From contig JAJNBA010000016.1 in assembly GCA_021155985.1 (NCBI GenBank), forward strand, positions 1 through 33,196: a DNA stretch of 33,196 nucleotides. The letters run 5' to 3'. Both the position numbers and the translations under genes were made by a program. The stretch is from Actinomycetes bacterium (GTDB lineage: Bacteria; Actinomycetota; UBA4738; HRBIN12). Within the stretch, counting starts at the first letter, position 1; each line of letters opens with the position of its first letter. Below, in pieces: positions 23,332-31,400 of the stretch. The notes below the pieces were generated by a model. It was given only the letters and a program-made list of their open reading frames with translations. It was not told where the DNA came from and made no database searches.

Positions 23332-24440
23332 GCGGCGTCGAGGCGTCCCGGCCCAGCATCGATCAGGACGAACCACCGGTCCTCGAGATCCGAGACCTCG
23401 TCGTCACCTTCGCGGGCCGGATCGGGTTACTTTCCGGCCTCCTCGGCAAGGAGGCCACCTCTGCTCGGGCGGTCGATGGCGTGAACCTCGAGCTGCGCCG
23501 GGGAGAGGTGCTCGCCCTAGCGGGAGAGTCCGGGTGCGGGAAGACCACGACCGCCAGAGCCGTGATGGGGCTGCTCCGACCCGATCGGGGAGAGATCCTG
23601 TTCGAGGGCAAGCCGCTCGGCCGTCACCTGCAGAAATACCGACGGCGGGTGCAGATGGTGTTCCAGGACCCGACGGGCTCGCTGAACCCACGCCAGACGA
23701 TCTACGAGATCGTGGCCGAGGGACTCCGGATCCACAAGATCCACCGGGGACCGGCAGGAGAGACCGAGGAGCAGCTGGTGGCCCGGGCCCTGACCCGCGC
23801 CGGGCTGCGTCCACCCGAGCGCTTCTTCATGCTGTATCCGCACGAGCTCTCCGGTGGCCAGCGCCAGCGGGTGGTGATCGCCGGTGCGCTCGCATTGGAT
23901 CCCGACCTGATCGTCGCGGACGAGCCCGTGTCCAACCTCGACGCGTCCGTGCGAGGAGAGATCCTCAGCCTCCTTCTCAAGCTCCGCGATGAGCTTCGGA
24001 TCAGCATCCTGATCGTGACCCACGACCTCGGACTGGCGTGGACCGTCGCCGACCGGGTCGCGATCATGTACCTCGGCCGGATCGTCGAGACGGGTCCGGC
24101 GGAGGAGGTGCTGCTCCGGCCTCTCCATCCCTACACCCGCGCTCTCCTCGACGTCGTGCCCGAGGCGGGTGGCATCGATCGTCCCTACCTGACCGGCGAG
24201 CCACCGGATCCGACGAACGTGCCGTCAGGCTGCCGCTTCCACCCCCGCTGTCCGAGGGTTGCCGACGGTACGTCGGCGACGTATGGGGTCGAAGCGCTCT
24301 GCCGGGACGAAGACCTCGACCTGGTCGAGCTCCGGCCGGGCCACGTAGCCGCGTGCCACCTCGCGAACGTCGACGCTGAAGCGGCAACTCGAACCGGATC
24401 GGCGACTGCGACCGCGGAGCCGAACGGACAGACAAGCTAG
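23328..24440 (+). CDS. peptide ABC transporter ATPase, DppF-like
   Basis: A 370-residue ATPase, second of the pair. Walker A GESGCGKT (66-73), signature LSGGQRQR, Walker [13 protein letters not shown] and the His-loop IVTHDLG are complete. The insert [22 protein letters not shown] before Walker A is seen in DppF-type subunits. The C-terminal domain has GCRFHPRCP plus further cysteines, and ends in a Thr/Ala/Asn-rich tail of about 25 residues. It is the last gene of the importer, and its stop is 4 nt from the stop of the converging coiled-coil gene. No terminator was seen in that gap. Confidence 0.93.
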   Translation: MSGVEASRPSIDQDEPPVLEIRDLVVTFAGRIGLLSGLLGKEATSARAVDGVNLELRRGEVLALAGESGCGKTTTARAVMGLLRPDRGEILFEGKPLGRHLQKYRRRVQMVFQDPTGSLNPRQTIYEIVAEGLRIHKIHRGPAGETEEQLVARALTRAGLRPPERFFMLYPHELSGGQRQRVVIAGALALDPDLIVADEPVSNLDASVRGEILSLLLKLRDELRISILIVTHDLGLAWTVADRVAIMYLGRIVETGPAEEVLLRPLHPYTRALLDVVPEAGGIDRPYLTGEPPDPTNVPSGCRFHPRCPRVADGTSATYGVEALCRDEDLDLVELRPGHVAACHLANVDAEAATRTGSATATAEPNGQTS

Positions 24441-24444
24441 GGAC

Positions 24445-25125
24445 TCAGACTTCGTCGACCTCGTCCTGCTCCATCGGCCTGTCGGCCGGTACCTTCTCGC
24501 CGTTGCCATTGCCCTTGAGCACACCGAGGATCGCTTCCATCTCCGAGTCGGGGAGCCGCTGGTCGGGATGCATCCCCGTCGCACGCGCGGAGGCGAGCAG
24601 CGTCCTCAGATTCGACTCGGCCATCTCCGCCCGGTGCTCCAGCTCCCGAGCCCGCTCGGCGAACGTCCGCGCCCGTCCCTCAGCCTCCACCCGCATCTCG
24701 CGGCTCTCGCGAGCCTCCTCGCGTGACGTCTTGAGCTGCGACCTGAGCTGCGACACCTCCTGACTCAGCTCCACCAGTCGATCCACGGTCGCCCGGCCCA
24801 TGTCGGAGTACGCCAGCCCGCCGCTCCTCCGACCCGGCTGGGCACCCTCTGCCCGCCTCTTGATCCGTCGGCCCTTGCGCTCGATGGTCTCTCGCTCGCC
24901 GGCCGCCACGGGCGTGTCATCCAACATCCGGTACGAGCCCCCGGCCGGCTCGAGTCGGCGCCTGGCGACGAGCGCCCTGACAGCGCGCGCGATCGACAAT
25001 GGATCCGGGAAGCCCAACTCCCTCCCCAGCTCAGCTGGCGTGGCTTCCAGCAGTTCGCCCTTCTGGGTGCGATGGGCAACTGCTGCGAGGAACGCATTGA
25101 CGCGCTCGAGGCTCTGCTCGTTCAC
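24445..25125 (-). CDS. winged-helix and coiled-coil protein, function unknown
   Basis: A 226-residue protein with no family I can name. Residues about 5-68 look like a winged-helix DNA-binding domain (ELGRELGFPDPLSIARAVRAL for the helix pair, RRRLEPAGGSYRML for the wing). A basic linker (about 76-102) is followed by a long heptad-rich coiled coil (about 110-182), then an acidic tail with GNGNGE. The design suits a dimeric or filament-forming DNA-binding protein. The GTG at 25125 has no Shine-Dalgarno; CAGAAT lies 6 nt upstream. It converges on the ABC importer and diverges from the CoA transferase, so regulation of either is possible but unproven. Confidence 0.7.
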   Translation of the reverse strand: MNEQSLERVNAFLAAVAHRTQKGELLEATPAELGRELGFPDPLSIARAVRALVARRRLEPAGGSYRMLDDTPVAAGERETIERKGRRIKRRAEGAQPGRRSGGLAYSDMGRATVDRLVELSQEVSQLRSQLKTSREEARESREMRVEAEGRARTFAERARELEHRAEMAESNLRTLLASARATGMHPDQRLPDSEMEAILGVLKGNGNGEKVPADRPMEQDEVDEV

Positions 25126-25131
25126 AGCTGG

Positions 25132-25137
25132 ATTCTG
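25132..25137 (-). promoter_or_regulatory. weak leaderless -10 box (coiled-coil gene)
   Basis: CAGAAT on the minus strand with 6 nt to the GTG at 25125. Only partly like TAnnnT. Confidence 0.25.
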
Positions 25138-25164
25138 CCTGATTGTCGACTCGCTGCGCCAGTT

Positions 25165-25178
25165 GTGCCGAAGGGCAC
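25165..25178. promoter_or_regulatory. short inverted repeat in divergent interval
   Basis: GTGCC and GGCAC around GAAG, between the coiled-coil gene and the CoA-transferase gene. It could be an operator for the winged-helix protein, but five-base arms are common in GC-rich DNA. Confidence 0.25.
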
Positions 25179-25191
25179 CACGTCGGACGGA

Positions 25192-25197
25192 TAGGCT
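25192..25197 (+). promoter_or_regulatory. -10 box of a likely leaderless promoter (CoA transferase)
   Basis: TAGGCT with 8 nt to the GTG at 25206, without Shine-Dalgarno. Confidence 0.45.
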
Positions 25198-25205
25198 CGG
25201 CGTCG

Positions 25206-26348
25206 GTGGACGACCTCCCGCTCTCCGGCTGTCGCATCCTGGATCTCTCGCGGGTGCTCGCCGGACCTCTGGCGACCCAGATCCTGGGTGACCTCGGCGC
25301 CGACGTCATCAAGATCGAACGCCCGGAGCAGGGCGACGACACGCGCCATTGGGGGCCGCCGTTCGTGGGGGACGATGCCGCGTACTACCTGGCGCTCAAT
25401 CGGAACAAGCGATCCGTCGCAGTGGACCTGCTGTCCCACGAAGGCGCCGAAGCCATCCGCGGCCTCGCCGCGAGCTCCGACGTGCTGATCGAGAACTTCC
25501 GACCCGGACTGATGAGCGAGTTCGGGCTCGCGCTCGAGGACCTCCGTCTTGCCTCACCCCGGCTGATCACGTGCTCACTCACGGCGTTCAGCGACGAGAT
25601 CCCCGAGAGCGCGAGCCGTCCCGGGTACGACATCATCGTCCAGGCGCTGTCCGGATTGATGAGCGTGACCGGTGAGCCCGAAGGGGAGCCCGTGAAGGTG
25701 GGGGTTGCCCTGCTCGACGTGATCACCGGATTGGACATGGCGATCGGCATCCTCGCGGCGCTCCACGAGCGTTCGCGAACGGGTCGAGGGCGGCACGTCA
25801 GCGTGTCGCTGTTCGACGCCGGCGTCGCCGCCATGGTCAACCAGGCTGCCAACCATCTTCTCGGCGGCGTGGTCGCACGACCGATGGGTACGGCCCACCC
25901 CAACATCTGCCCCTATCAGGCGTTCCAGGCGTCGGATCGTCCCTTCATCGTGGCGGCCGCCAACGATCGACTCTTCCGGCGGACCTGCGAGGTCCTCGGG
26001 CACCCGGAGTGGGCCGCCGATCCCCGCTTCGCGACGAACGAGGATCGGGTGCGGCATCGGAACGAGCTGATCCCGATCCTCGCCGAGTCGTTCGCAGCGA
26101 AGACCGCCGCCGAGTGGGTCGCAGCGCTCGAGGCCGCGTCCGTCCCCACGGCTCCGATCCGGGCGATCGACGAGGTGTTCTCCTCGCCCGAGGGCACCGC
26201 GATGGTCGAAGACGTGGCCGACCCGGGTCGCGGGACGACGCTGCGGCTGTTGCGGAACCCGATCCGCTTCGACGGGGCGGAGCTGGACACACGGCTGCCT
26301 CCGCCGCTCCTCGGCGAGCACACGGACGAGGTCTTGCGCGAGCGGTGA
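25206..26348 (+). CDS. CaiB/BaiF family (class III) CoA transferase
   Basis: A 380-residue class III CoA transferase that moves CoA between carboxylic acids. Family elements are LSGCRILDLSRVLAGPLATQILGDLGADVIKIERP, the LNRNKRSVAVDL strand, and the catalytic aspartate D142 in PGYDIIVQALSGLMSVTG. The KVGVALLDVITGL segment and the C-terminal FVAAANDRLFRRTCEVLG follow. The GTG at 25206 was chosen because the family N-terminus begins there and a TAGGCT box lies 8 nt upstream. It overlaps the methyltransferase start by 4 nt. Substrate acid is unknown; no acyl-CoA dehydrogenase or hydratase is nearby. Confidence 0.92.
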   Translation: MDDLPLSGCRILDLSRVLAGPLATQILGDLGADVIKIERPEQGDDTRHWGPPFVGDDAAYYLALNRNKRSVAVDLLSHEGAEAIRGLAASSDVLIENFRPGLMSEFGLALEDLRLASPRLITCSLTAFSDEIPESASRPGYDIIVQALSGLMSVTGEPEGEPVKVGVALLDVITGLDMAIGILAALHERSRTGRGRHVSVSLFDAGVAAMVNQAANHLLGGVVARPMGTAHPNICPYQAFQASDRPFIVAAANDRLFRRTCEVLGHPEWAADPRFATNEDRVRHRNELIPILAESFAAKTAAEWVAALEAASVPTAPIRAIDEVFSSPEGTAMVEDVADPGRGTTLRLLRNPIRFDGAELDTRLPPPLLGEHTDEVLRER

Positions 26349-27166
26349 CGGCCGTCGAGCGCTGGCGGGAGCAGCTGGAGCGCTGGGCGATCCCGCCCGA
26401 GATCATCGCTGCGTCGCCCGAGTCCCCGTGGGGGTTCCCGACCGAGCTGTTCCGCACCCGAGGTGCGATGGGCGCCGACGGGGAGGGCACGACACCGACG
26501 ACCGCGAGGGCGCTCGAGCGCCTGCCCGAAGCCGGGCGGGTGCTCGACGTGGGCTGCGGAGGGGGCGCCACGTCCCTCCCCCTCGCCGGTCGGGCGGGCA
26601 CCCTGGTGGGCGTGGATGCACAAGAGGACATGCTCGACGGCTTCCTCGCGAACGCTCGCGCGGCCGGTGTCTCGGCCGTGGCGGTCCGCGGGCGTTGGCC
26701 CCAGGTCGCGGACACGGTCGACCCGGTGGACGTGGCCGTCGCCGGACACGTGCTCTACAACGTCGCCGACCTCGAGCCGTTCGCCCTGCGGCTCGCCGCT
26801 CTCGCGGATCATCGGGTCGTCTTCGAGCTCACGGATCGACACCCACTCGCGTGGATGAACGACCTCTGGCTCCACTTCCACGGCTTCGAGCGGCCGACGG
26901 GCCCGAGCTCGCACGATGCCCTGGACGTGCTGGGCGAGATCGGCCTCGACGCGAGCATGGAGCGCTGGGAGGCCCCGCATCCGGTGGGCGGGTTCGCCTC
27001 GCGAGCCGACGCGCTCGGGCTCGCCCGGCGGCGACTCTGCCTGCCCTCCTCTCGCGACGAAGAGCTCGCCTCGGTCCTCGGCTCGCGGCTCGCGGAACGA
27101 GCGGGGCTCTGGAGCGTCGGGCCGCTCGGGCATCAGCGCCTCACGACGATCTGGTTCGACCCCTAG
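26345..27166 (+). CDS. class I SAM-dependent methyltransferase
   Basis: A 273-residue protein with a Rossmann methyltransferase core. SAM motif I is VLDVGCGGGATS (66-77), followed by GVDAQEDML (acidic ribose-binding D) and the motif-IV-like VAVAGHVLYNVADL. The GTG overlaps the CoA-transferase TGA (GTGA, 26345-26348), so the two are probably co-translated. The N-terminal ERWREQLERWAIPPEIIAASPESPWGFP is a repeated feature of actinobacterial methyltransferases of this group, whose substrates are unknown. It converges on a small membrane protein gene; the two stops share CTAG. Confidence 0.85.
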   Translation: MTAVERWREQLERWAIPPEIIAASPESPWGFPTELFRTRGAMGADGEGTTPTTARALERLPEAGRVLDVGCGGGATSLPLAGRAGTLVGVDAQEDMLDGFLANARAAGVSAVAVRGRWPQVADTVDPVDVAVAGHVLYNVADLEPFALRLAALADHRVVFELTDRHPLAWMNDLWLHFHGFERPTGPSSHDALDVLGEIGLDASMERWEAPHPVGGFASRADALGLARRRLCLPSSRDEELASVLGSRLAERAGLWSVGPLGHQRLTTIWFDP

Positions 27167-27747
27167 GCGCCGAGGCGGATCGTGGTGGCCGATCGGTAGA
27201 TCTCGTCCTCGGGATCCTCGATCCTCGTCGGCTTCCTGACCTCGCTCCCGGGTCGCTCGACGATCGCGACCCGGAGCGTCTCCAAGGTCTTCACGAACGC
27301 GCCCAGGTCCTGGGATCCGGCCGGCATCCGCCCCACCTCCCGGAACCGCAGATCGAGCTCCTGTCCGTCGCGGCGGCCGAGGAACTCGACCAAGATCCGC
27401 TGGGCTTGCACCTGCGCCGAGGGGAAGTCGCAGCCGTTCCCTCGTTGGAGCCGCGCGACGCCACGACCCGTGATCCGCTCGGTGGCCGAGATCCGGAGCG
27501 TGCCCTTGACGCGCCAGGTGCTCGTGCACGACCCCCCCACCCGGAACGTGTGCGTCGTCCGGCTGACCATCGTGATCGGCCATTCGTCGAGGTCCGGAGG
27601 TGCAGTGCTCGGGCCGTCGCTCGGTCGGGCGCCCGGGTCCGGGACCCCGGGTGGGAACGGGTTCGAGCGCGAGCCGATGAACGCACCGACCCCGGCGCAG
27701 GCCAGGAGGATCACCACCCACAGCAGGACCCGCGCCCATCCACGCAC
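27163..27747 (-). CDS. membrane-anchored protein of unknown function
   Basis: A 194-residue protein with one N-terminal helix (VLLWVVILLACAGVGAFIG), a Pro/Ser-rich linker and an extracytoplasmic domain of about 140 residues. That domain holds two cysteines (GGSCTST and GNGCDFP) that could form a disulfide. I recognise no family. The GTG start lacks a Shine-Dalgarno. It lies 34 nt downstream of a four-helix membrane protein on the same strand, possibly co-transcribed. Confidence 0.65.
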   Translation of the reverse strand: MRGWARVLLWVVILLACAGVGAFIGSRSNPFPPGVPDPGARPSDGPSTAPPDLDEWPITMVSRTTHTFRVGGSCTSTWRVKGTLRISATERITGRGVARLQRGNGCDFPSAQVQAQRILVEFLGRRDGQELDLRFREVGRMPAGSQDLGAFVKTLETLRVAIVERPGSEVRKPTRIEDPEDEIYRSATTIRLGA

Positions 27748-27781
27748 GGCGCAATCATCTCGCAGCGCGACGGGTCCGCCG

Positions 27782-28189
27782 CTACAGGCCGAGGCCCGTC
27801 ATCAGGGCCCGCAGCGTGAGCCCGAAGCTGATGAACGACGCCCACGCGAACGGCACCCAGGGCCGGAGGGGCCGATCGATCCCGACCGCGCGTGCATCTC
27901 CGGCTCGGGCGACGACGTGGGCGAACACGAACAGGAGCAACGGGAGGTAGCCGTAGACGTAGTGGAGCGCGCCGCCGAGCGCTCCCTCGGCCTCGAGCCG
28001 ATGGCCGAGCAGCAGCAGGATCGTGCCGACGATCGCCTGGACGCCGGCCACCACCTGGGCGACGGCGAGCCACGTCCAGTACCCCTCGGACGGATCGCGG
28101 CGGGCGAGTTTCGCTCCGAGCCCCCAGATCCACCCGAGCGCGAAGACGGCGACGACCGCGAATCCGATCACGCGATGCAGCGCCGCCAC
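27782..28189 (-). CDS. four-helix membrane protein of unknown function
   Basis: A 135-residue integral membrane protein with four predicted helices: LHRVIGFAVVAVFALGWIWG, WLAVAQVVAGVQAIVGTILLLLG, YLPLLLFVFAHVVAR, and WASFISFGLTLRAL. Histidines sit at the ends of helices (LHR, LHYVYG, FAHVV), a pattern seen in small haem-binding or quinone-linked membrane proteins, but the family is not identified. A TAGTAT box lies 7 nt before the GTG, inside the stop region of the upstream gene, suggesting a separate leaderless mRNA. Confidence 0.7.
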   Translation of the reverse strand: MAALHRVIGFAVVAVFALGWIWGLGAKLARRDPSEGYWTWLAVAQVVAGVQAIVGTILLLLGHRLEAEGALGGALHYVYGYLPLLLFVFAHVVARAGDARAVGIDRPLRPWVPFAWASFISFGLTLRALMTGLGL

Positions 28190-28196
28190 GGCGCGG

Positions 28197-28202
28197 ATAC
28201 TA
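28197..28202 (-). promoter_or_regulatory. -10 box of a likely leaderless promoter (four-helix protein)
   Basis: TAGTAT with 7 nt to the GTG at 28189. Its TAG is also the stop codon of the upstream multi-helix membrane protein gene. Confidence 0.45.
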
Positions 28203-28940
28203 CGGAACCGGGGAGGACCGCTTCGCGATCACGAACGCGATCGCCAGTACGGGCATCGCGATCGAGAGCAGCTGCAGGGCCGCCTCGGGCGCTCTCCGGA
28301 TCATGTCGGGTCCGATCGGTTCCGTGGTGCTATCCCTGAACGTGATCGTCCCCTCGACCGTGGCGACCCGGCGGCGGAGCCGGCGCACCGGCGTGGAGAG
28401 CACCCGCTGCGCCGCGCTGATCGCCACGCACGCGGCCGCAACCGCAACCGCCCCGAGACCCAGTCGCCCGTCCTGCGCGAACGCCCCGGTCAGGGCGGGG
28501 AAGCCCCCCCAGGCGAGGGCGAACCACGGATCCGAATGGAAGGCACCGCCGAGGAGCTCGAGGTTGTAGGCCACCACCAGGAACGCTCCCACCACGATGA
28601 ACAAAGCGAGCCACCCGGTCACTTGCACGATCCCGATCGTGCCCACCGCCGCGGCCCCCACGAGCGAGACGGCAGCGACCGCGACGAGGACGCCGTCCGG
28701 TATCGACGTCCCGAGAGGCCTGCCCCGCAGCTCGTCGAGCGCGTGCGCCGCCAGGCCCACACCGAGGAAGAACCCGAGGAGGCTCAGTCCGAGCCGGTAG
28801 AGGTTCAGCTCCGCCGCGGTCGACGCCCCGAGCGCGACGTAGGAGAGGTGCCAGACCGTGTAGGGCGGGTGCAGGAGGGTCCACCAGTCGCGCCAACCTC
28901 CCGGTGCGAGCGCGTAGAACGCCGGCCGATCCTCGCTCAC
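28200..28940 (-). CDS. multi-pass membrane protein, function unknown
   Basis: A 246-residue protein with about six to seven hydrophobic segments. The N-terminal DWWTLLHPPYTVWHLSYVALGA and LAAHALDELRGRPLGT look conserved in character, with HALDE and HPPYT motifs whose polar residues would face the membrane surface. I do not recognise a named family. The GTG at 28940 overlaps the UbiE-like methyltransferase stop by 4 nt (GTGA, 28937-28940), so it is translated with that gene; the longer open frame upstream is antisense-type noise inside the methyltransferase. A lipid-quinone or prenyl-related role is a guess from the neighbour only. Confidence 0.72.
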   Translation of the reverse strand: MSEDRPAFYALAPGGWRDWWTLLHPPYTVWHLSYVALGASTAAELNLYRLGLSLLGFFLGVGLAAHALDELRGRPLGTSIPDGVLVAVAAVSLVGAAAVGTIGIVQVTGWLALFIVVGAFLVVAYNLELLGGAFHSDPWFALAWGGFPALTGAFAQDGRLGLGAVAVAAACVAISAAQRVLSTPVRRLRRRVATVEGTITFRDSTTEPIGPDMIRRAPEAALQLLSIAMPVLAIAFVIAKRSSPVP

Positions 28941-29650
28941 GACTTCACGCCCCAGAGCACCACGGCGGATCCGAACAGGAACGATCTGGTCCGAACGTGG
29001 CGGATCCCGGCCGCCTGGAACCAACGGACCCATTCCTCGATAGGGTGATCGTCCACGAATCGAGAGATGCTCGGTCCGAGGAACGCCGTGGTGCGCGCCC
29101 ACGCTGGCGAGACCGCGATCCCGACGAGCCGCATCACGACACGCGTCTGGATCCACCAGCCGAGGCGGGCGAGCGGAGCTTCCGGGACGGAGAACTCGAG
29201 CATCGCGATGGAGCCGCCCACTCGCAGCACCCGCACGAGCTCGTGCACCGTCGCCGGCGGGTCGTCCACATATCGCAACAGGTACGTGAAAGACACGGCG
29301 TCGAACGATCCGTCACCGAACGGGAGCCGCTCCGCATGGCCGAGTACGGGTCTGATCTGCTCCTCGAGGCCCGCCAGCCGGTTGGGCTCGCCCCCCGCGC
29401 GGAGCATCGGCTCGCTCTGGTCGAGTGCCACGACGTGGACGTTCTGGCCCGCGGCGAGCGCACGTGAGACGAGCTGTGTCCCGGCGGCGACGTCGAGGAC
29501 CCGCGCCCCGGGCACGGCGTTCGACCTCGACACGAGGAATCGACGCCACCGAGCATCCTGGCCGAACGACAGGAGCACGCCCATCCGCTCGTACTGAGAA
29601 GCGATACCCGCGAAGAGCCGCTTCGCGAACCGGGTGCGCTCGACGGCCAT
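28937..29650 (-). CDS. UbiE/MenG-like methyltransferase
   Basis: A 237-residue class I methyltransferase. The N-terminal FAGIASQYERMGVLLSFGQDARWRRFLV and motif IV LPFGDGSFDAVSFTYLLRYVDDPPATVHELVRVLRVGGSIAMLEFS follow the UbiE/COQ5 pattern for quinone ring methylation. Motif I reads VLDVAAGTQLV, where most relatives have GTG in place of GTQ, so activity or substrate may differ. The ATG at 29650 begins the family-like sequence. It lies 10 nt after the HAD phosphatase gene and overlaps the next membrane protein gene by 4 nt. No other menaquinone gene is in the window. Confidence 0.82.
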   Translation of the reverse strand: MAVERTRFAKRLFAGIASQYERMGVLLSFGQDARWRRFLVSRSNAVPGARVLDVAAGTQLVSRALAAGQNVHVVALDQSEPMLRAGGEPNRLAGLEEQIRPVLGHAERLPFGDGSFDAVSFTYLLRYVDDPPATVHELVRVLRVGGSIAMLEFSVPEAPLARLGWWIQTRVVMRLVGIAVSPAWARTTAFLGPSISRFVDDHPIEEWVRWFQAAGIRHVRTRSFLFGSAVVLWGVKS

Positions 29651-29660
29651 CGGAGGCCAC

Positions 29661-30437
29661 CTACGGGGATCCGAGGAAGGCGGGAACGTCCGCGAACGAG
29701 TCCAGGACGTGATCCGGCCGCCCGTCGTCACGTGCTTCGTCCCCGGCCCGGAACTTCCCGGTGCGGACCAGGATGCCGGTGAGGCCGGCCGCCTGCGCGC
29801 CGAGGATGTCGTTCACGATGTCGTCGCCGACCATCGCCGCTCGGTCGGCCTCCACCCCGAGCATCGCCAGCCCGGCGTCGAAGTACGTCTTCTCGGGCTT
29901 CCCACAGATCGCCGCGCGCGTGTCCGCCGCCTCCTCAAGCCCTGCGAGGTAGGCCCCGCCGTCCAGCTCCCATCCGTCCGCGGTCTTCCAGAACAGGTTC
30001 CGGTGCATCCCCACGAGGGTGGCGCCGTCCATCAACCGACGGAAGATCCGGTTCATCGTGTCGTACGTGAACTCCTCGCATGCACCGCCGATCACGATCA
30101 CGTCGGCATCGTCCACGTCCACGAGGTCGATCCCGACGAGGTCGGCCGTCGCGTCCCCGTCGGACAGAACGAAGACCGAGGCACCCGGGTGCCCCATCCG
30201 CAGATGCTCGGCTGTCGCGACCACCGCGGTCACGATCTCCTCGTCGGCGACGACGAAGCCGGCTCCCCGCAGCGTCGTTGCCAGATCCGCGCGGCTCTTC
30301 GTGGTGGTGTTCGTGATCAGCCGGAACGGCACCCCCTCGTCACGGAGGCGAGCCAGCGCTTCGACCGCCCCCGGCAGCGCCTCCCACGAGACGGCGAGGA
30401 CGCCGTCGATGTCGAGCAACAGTCCGTGGAACCTCAC
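29661..30437 (-). CDS. HAD-superfamily hydrolase, NagD/HDHD2-like (subfamily IIA)
   Basis: A 258-residue phosphatase. Motif I is DIDGV with nucleophile D9 and acid D11, motif II is ITNTTTKS (41-48), motif III is K180 in CGKPEK, and motif IV is VGDDIVNDI (203-211). The C2-type cap between motifs II and III and the GKPEKTYFDAGL stretch place it in the IIA group with NagD and LHPP. The substrate, probably a small phosphate ester, is not readable. GTG start with CAGACT 7 nt upstream and no Shine-Dalgarno. It precedes the UbiE-like gene by 10 nt. Confidence 0.88.
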   Translation of the reverse strand: MRFHGLLLDIDGVLAVSWEALPGAVEALARLRDEGVPFRLITNTTTKSRADLATTLRGAGFVVADEEIVTAVVATAEHLRMGHPGASVFVLSDGDATADLVGIDLVDVDDADVIVIGGACEEFTYDTMNRIFRRLMDGATLVGMHRNLFWKTADGWELDGGAYLAGLEEAADTRAAICGKPEKTYFDAGLAMLGVEADRAAMVGDDIVNDILGAQAAGLTGILVRTGKFRAGDEARDDGRPDHVLDSFADVPAFLGSP

Positions 30438-30444
30438 GGACTGA

Positions 30445-30450
30445 AGTCTG
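30445..30450 (-). promoter_or_regulatory. weak leaderless -10 box (HAD phosphatase)
   Basis: CAGACT on the minus strand with 7 nt to the GTG at 30437. It differs from the TAGACT boxes at one base. Confidence 0.3.
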
Positions 30451-30453
30451 CCA

Positions 30454-31305
30454 TCACGGACGGATCCCGGGCGAACGCGAGAGTTCGGGCTCGCCCGGAT
30501 CGTCGAGCCGACGCCGTCGTCGCCACGACTGGTACGGAGCGATGTAGCGGAACCTCGCCGGAAGCAACGGCCGGGCGGCTCGCATCACGGCGAAGGTGGC
30601 GCGACGGATCGCTCGCTCCCCCGCCCTATGCGGGAGCTGATAGCCGGCTCGAACTTCGACGGGAAGCGTTCCGAAGGCGAGCCGAGCCACCACGCGAAGG
30701 ATGGGCCGCCACTGGGCGTCGGACGGCGGATCCAGGAAGAGGCCCGCGACGCTCCGCGCCGCGTCCGTCACGAGGAGCTCCCCGGAGCGAACCGTGTCGG
30801 CGACGTACTCCTCCAACTCCTGCACGGTCGGCGGGATCAGGTCCCGAGGGAGGCGGACCAGCTCGGCCGCGAGCATCTGCTCCTCGTGGAACCGTTGTCT
30901 CCCGAGATCGTCGAGCCGGCCGACGCTGAGCCGCTCGAACAGGAGGGCGCTCTCGACAAGGCACGCGTGCACCCAGAGCAGGAGAGCCGGGTCCGTCGCA
31001 TCGTACCGACGTCCCGTCACCGGATCGACGCCGTTGATCCGCTCGTGCACGTCGTTGATGCGATCCGCCGCGGCGTGCGCTTCCTCCCTGGTACCGAAGG
31101 TGAGGGCGTACTGGAGCACGAGCGTCCGTTGCAGTCGCTTCCACGGATTCCGGTCGTACATCCCCGTCTGATTCGCGCCGGCGATCACGGACGGATGGGC
31201 CGCCTGCATCAGCATCGCCCTCGCACCGCCGAACAGGACCGTGACCTCGCGGTGTACCTGCCAGGAGACGCTCCCCGGCCCGAAGTACCCTTCGTCCCGA
31301 TCCAT
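30454..31305 (-). CDS. MpaB/DUF2236-family oxygenase-like protein
   Basis: A 283-residue, mainly helical protein of the DUF2236 group, which includes latex-clearing protein Lcp and fungal MpaB and is thought to bind b-type haem. Motifs seen are FGGARAMLMQAAHPSVIAGANQTG with H37, TFGTREEAHAAADRINDVH, and DATDPALLLWVHACLVES with H113. It lacks a signal peptide. The role in this branch is unknown; oxidation of lipids or terpenoids is the general expectation. TACCCT stands 6 nt before the ATG, suggesting a leaderless mRNA. It is divergent from DUF5317 and followed by the HAD phosphatase after 16 nt. Confidence 0.9.
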   Translation of the reverse strand: MDRDEGYFGPGSVSWQVHREVTVLFGGARAMLMQAAHPSVIAGANQTGMYDRNPWKRLQRTLVLQYALTFGTREEAHAAADRINDVHERINGVDPVTGRRYDATDPALLLWVHACLVESALLFERLSVGRLDDLGRQRFHEEQMLAAELVRLPRDLIPPTVQELEEYVADTVRSGELLVTDAARSVAGLFLDPPSDAQWRPILRVVARLAFGTLPVEVRAGYQLPHRAGERAIRRATFAVMRAARPLLPARFRYIAPYQSWRRRRRLDDPGEPELSRSPGIRP

Positions 31306-31311
31306 CGATCA

Positions 31312-31317
31312 AGGGTA
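31312..31317 (-). promoter_or_regulatory. -10 box of a likely leaderless promoter (MpaB-like gene)
   Basis: TACCCT on the minus strand with 6 nt to the ATG at 31305, no Shine-Dalgarno. Confidence 0.45.
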
Positions 31318-31400
31318 GCGCGGCCCACCGGTTGGACTCCCCCGAAGGCTCGTGGAACGATTGGTCGAGCACCCGACCGAGTCGGAGACTTCCCCGCGTG

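Noticed and set aside
21589-23376. 595-residue minus-strand frame opposite the importer genes
   Set aside because: Antisense to DppC-like and DppD-like genes with intact family motifs.
24441-24444. Terminator between the importer and the coiled-coil gene
   Set aside because: The gap is 4 nt and no stem with T-run is visible nearby.
25916-27754. 612-residue minus-strand frame opposite CoA transferase and methyltransferase
   Set aside because: Antisense shadow of two recognised genes with very biased composition.
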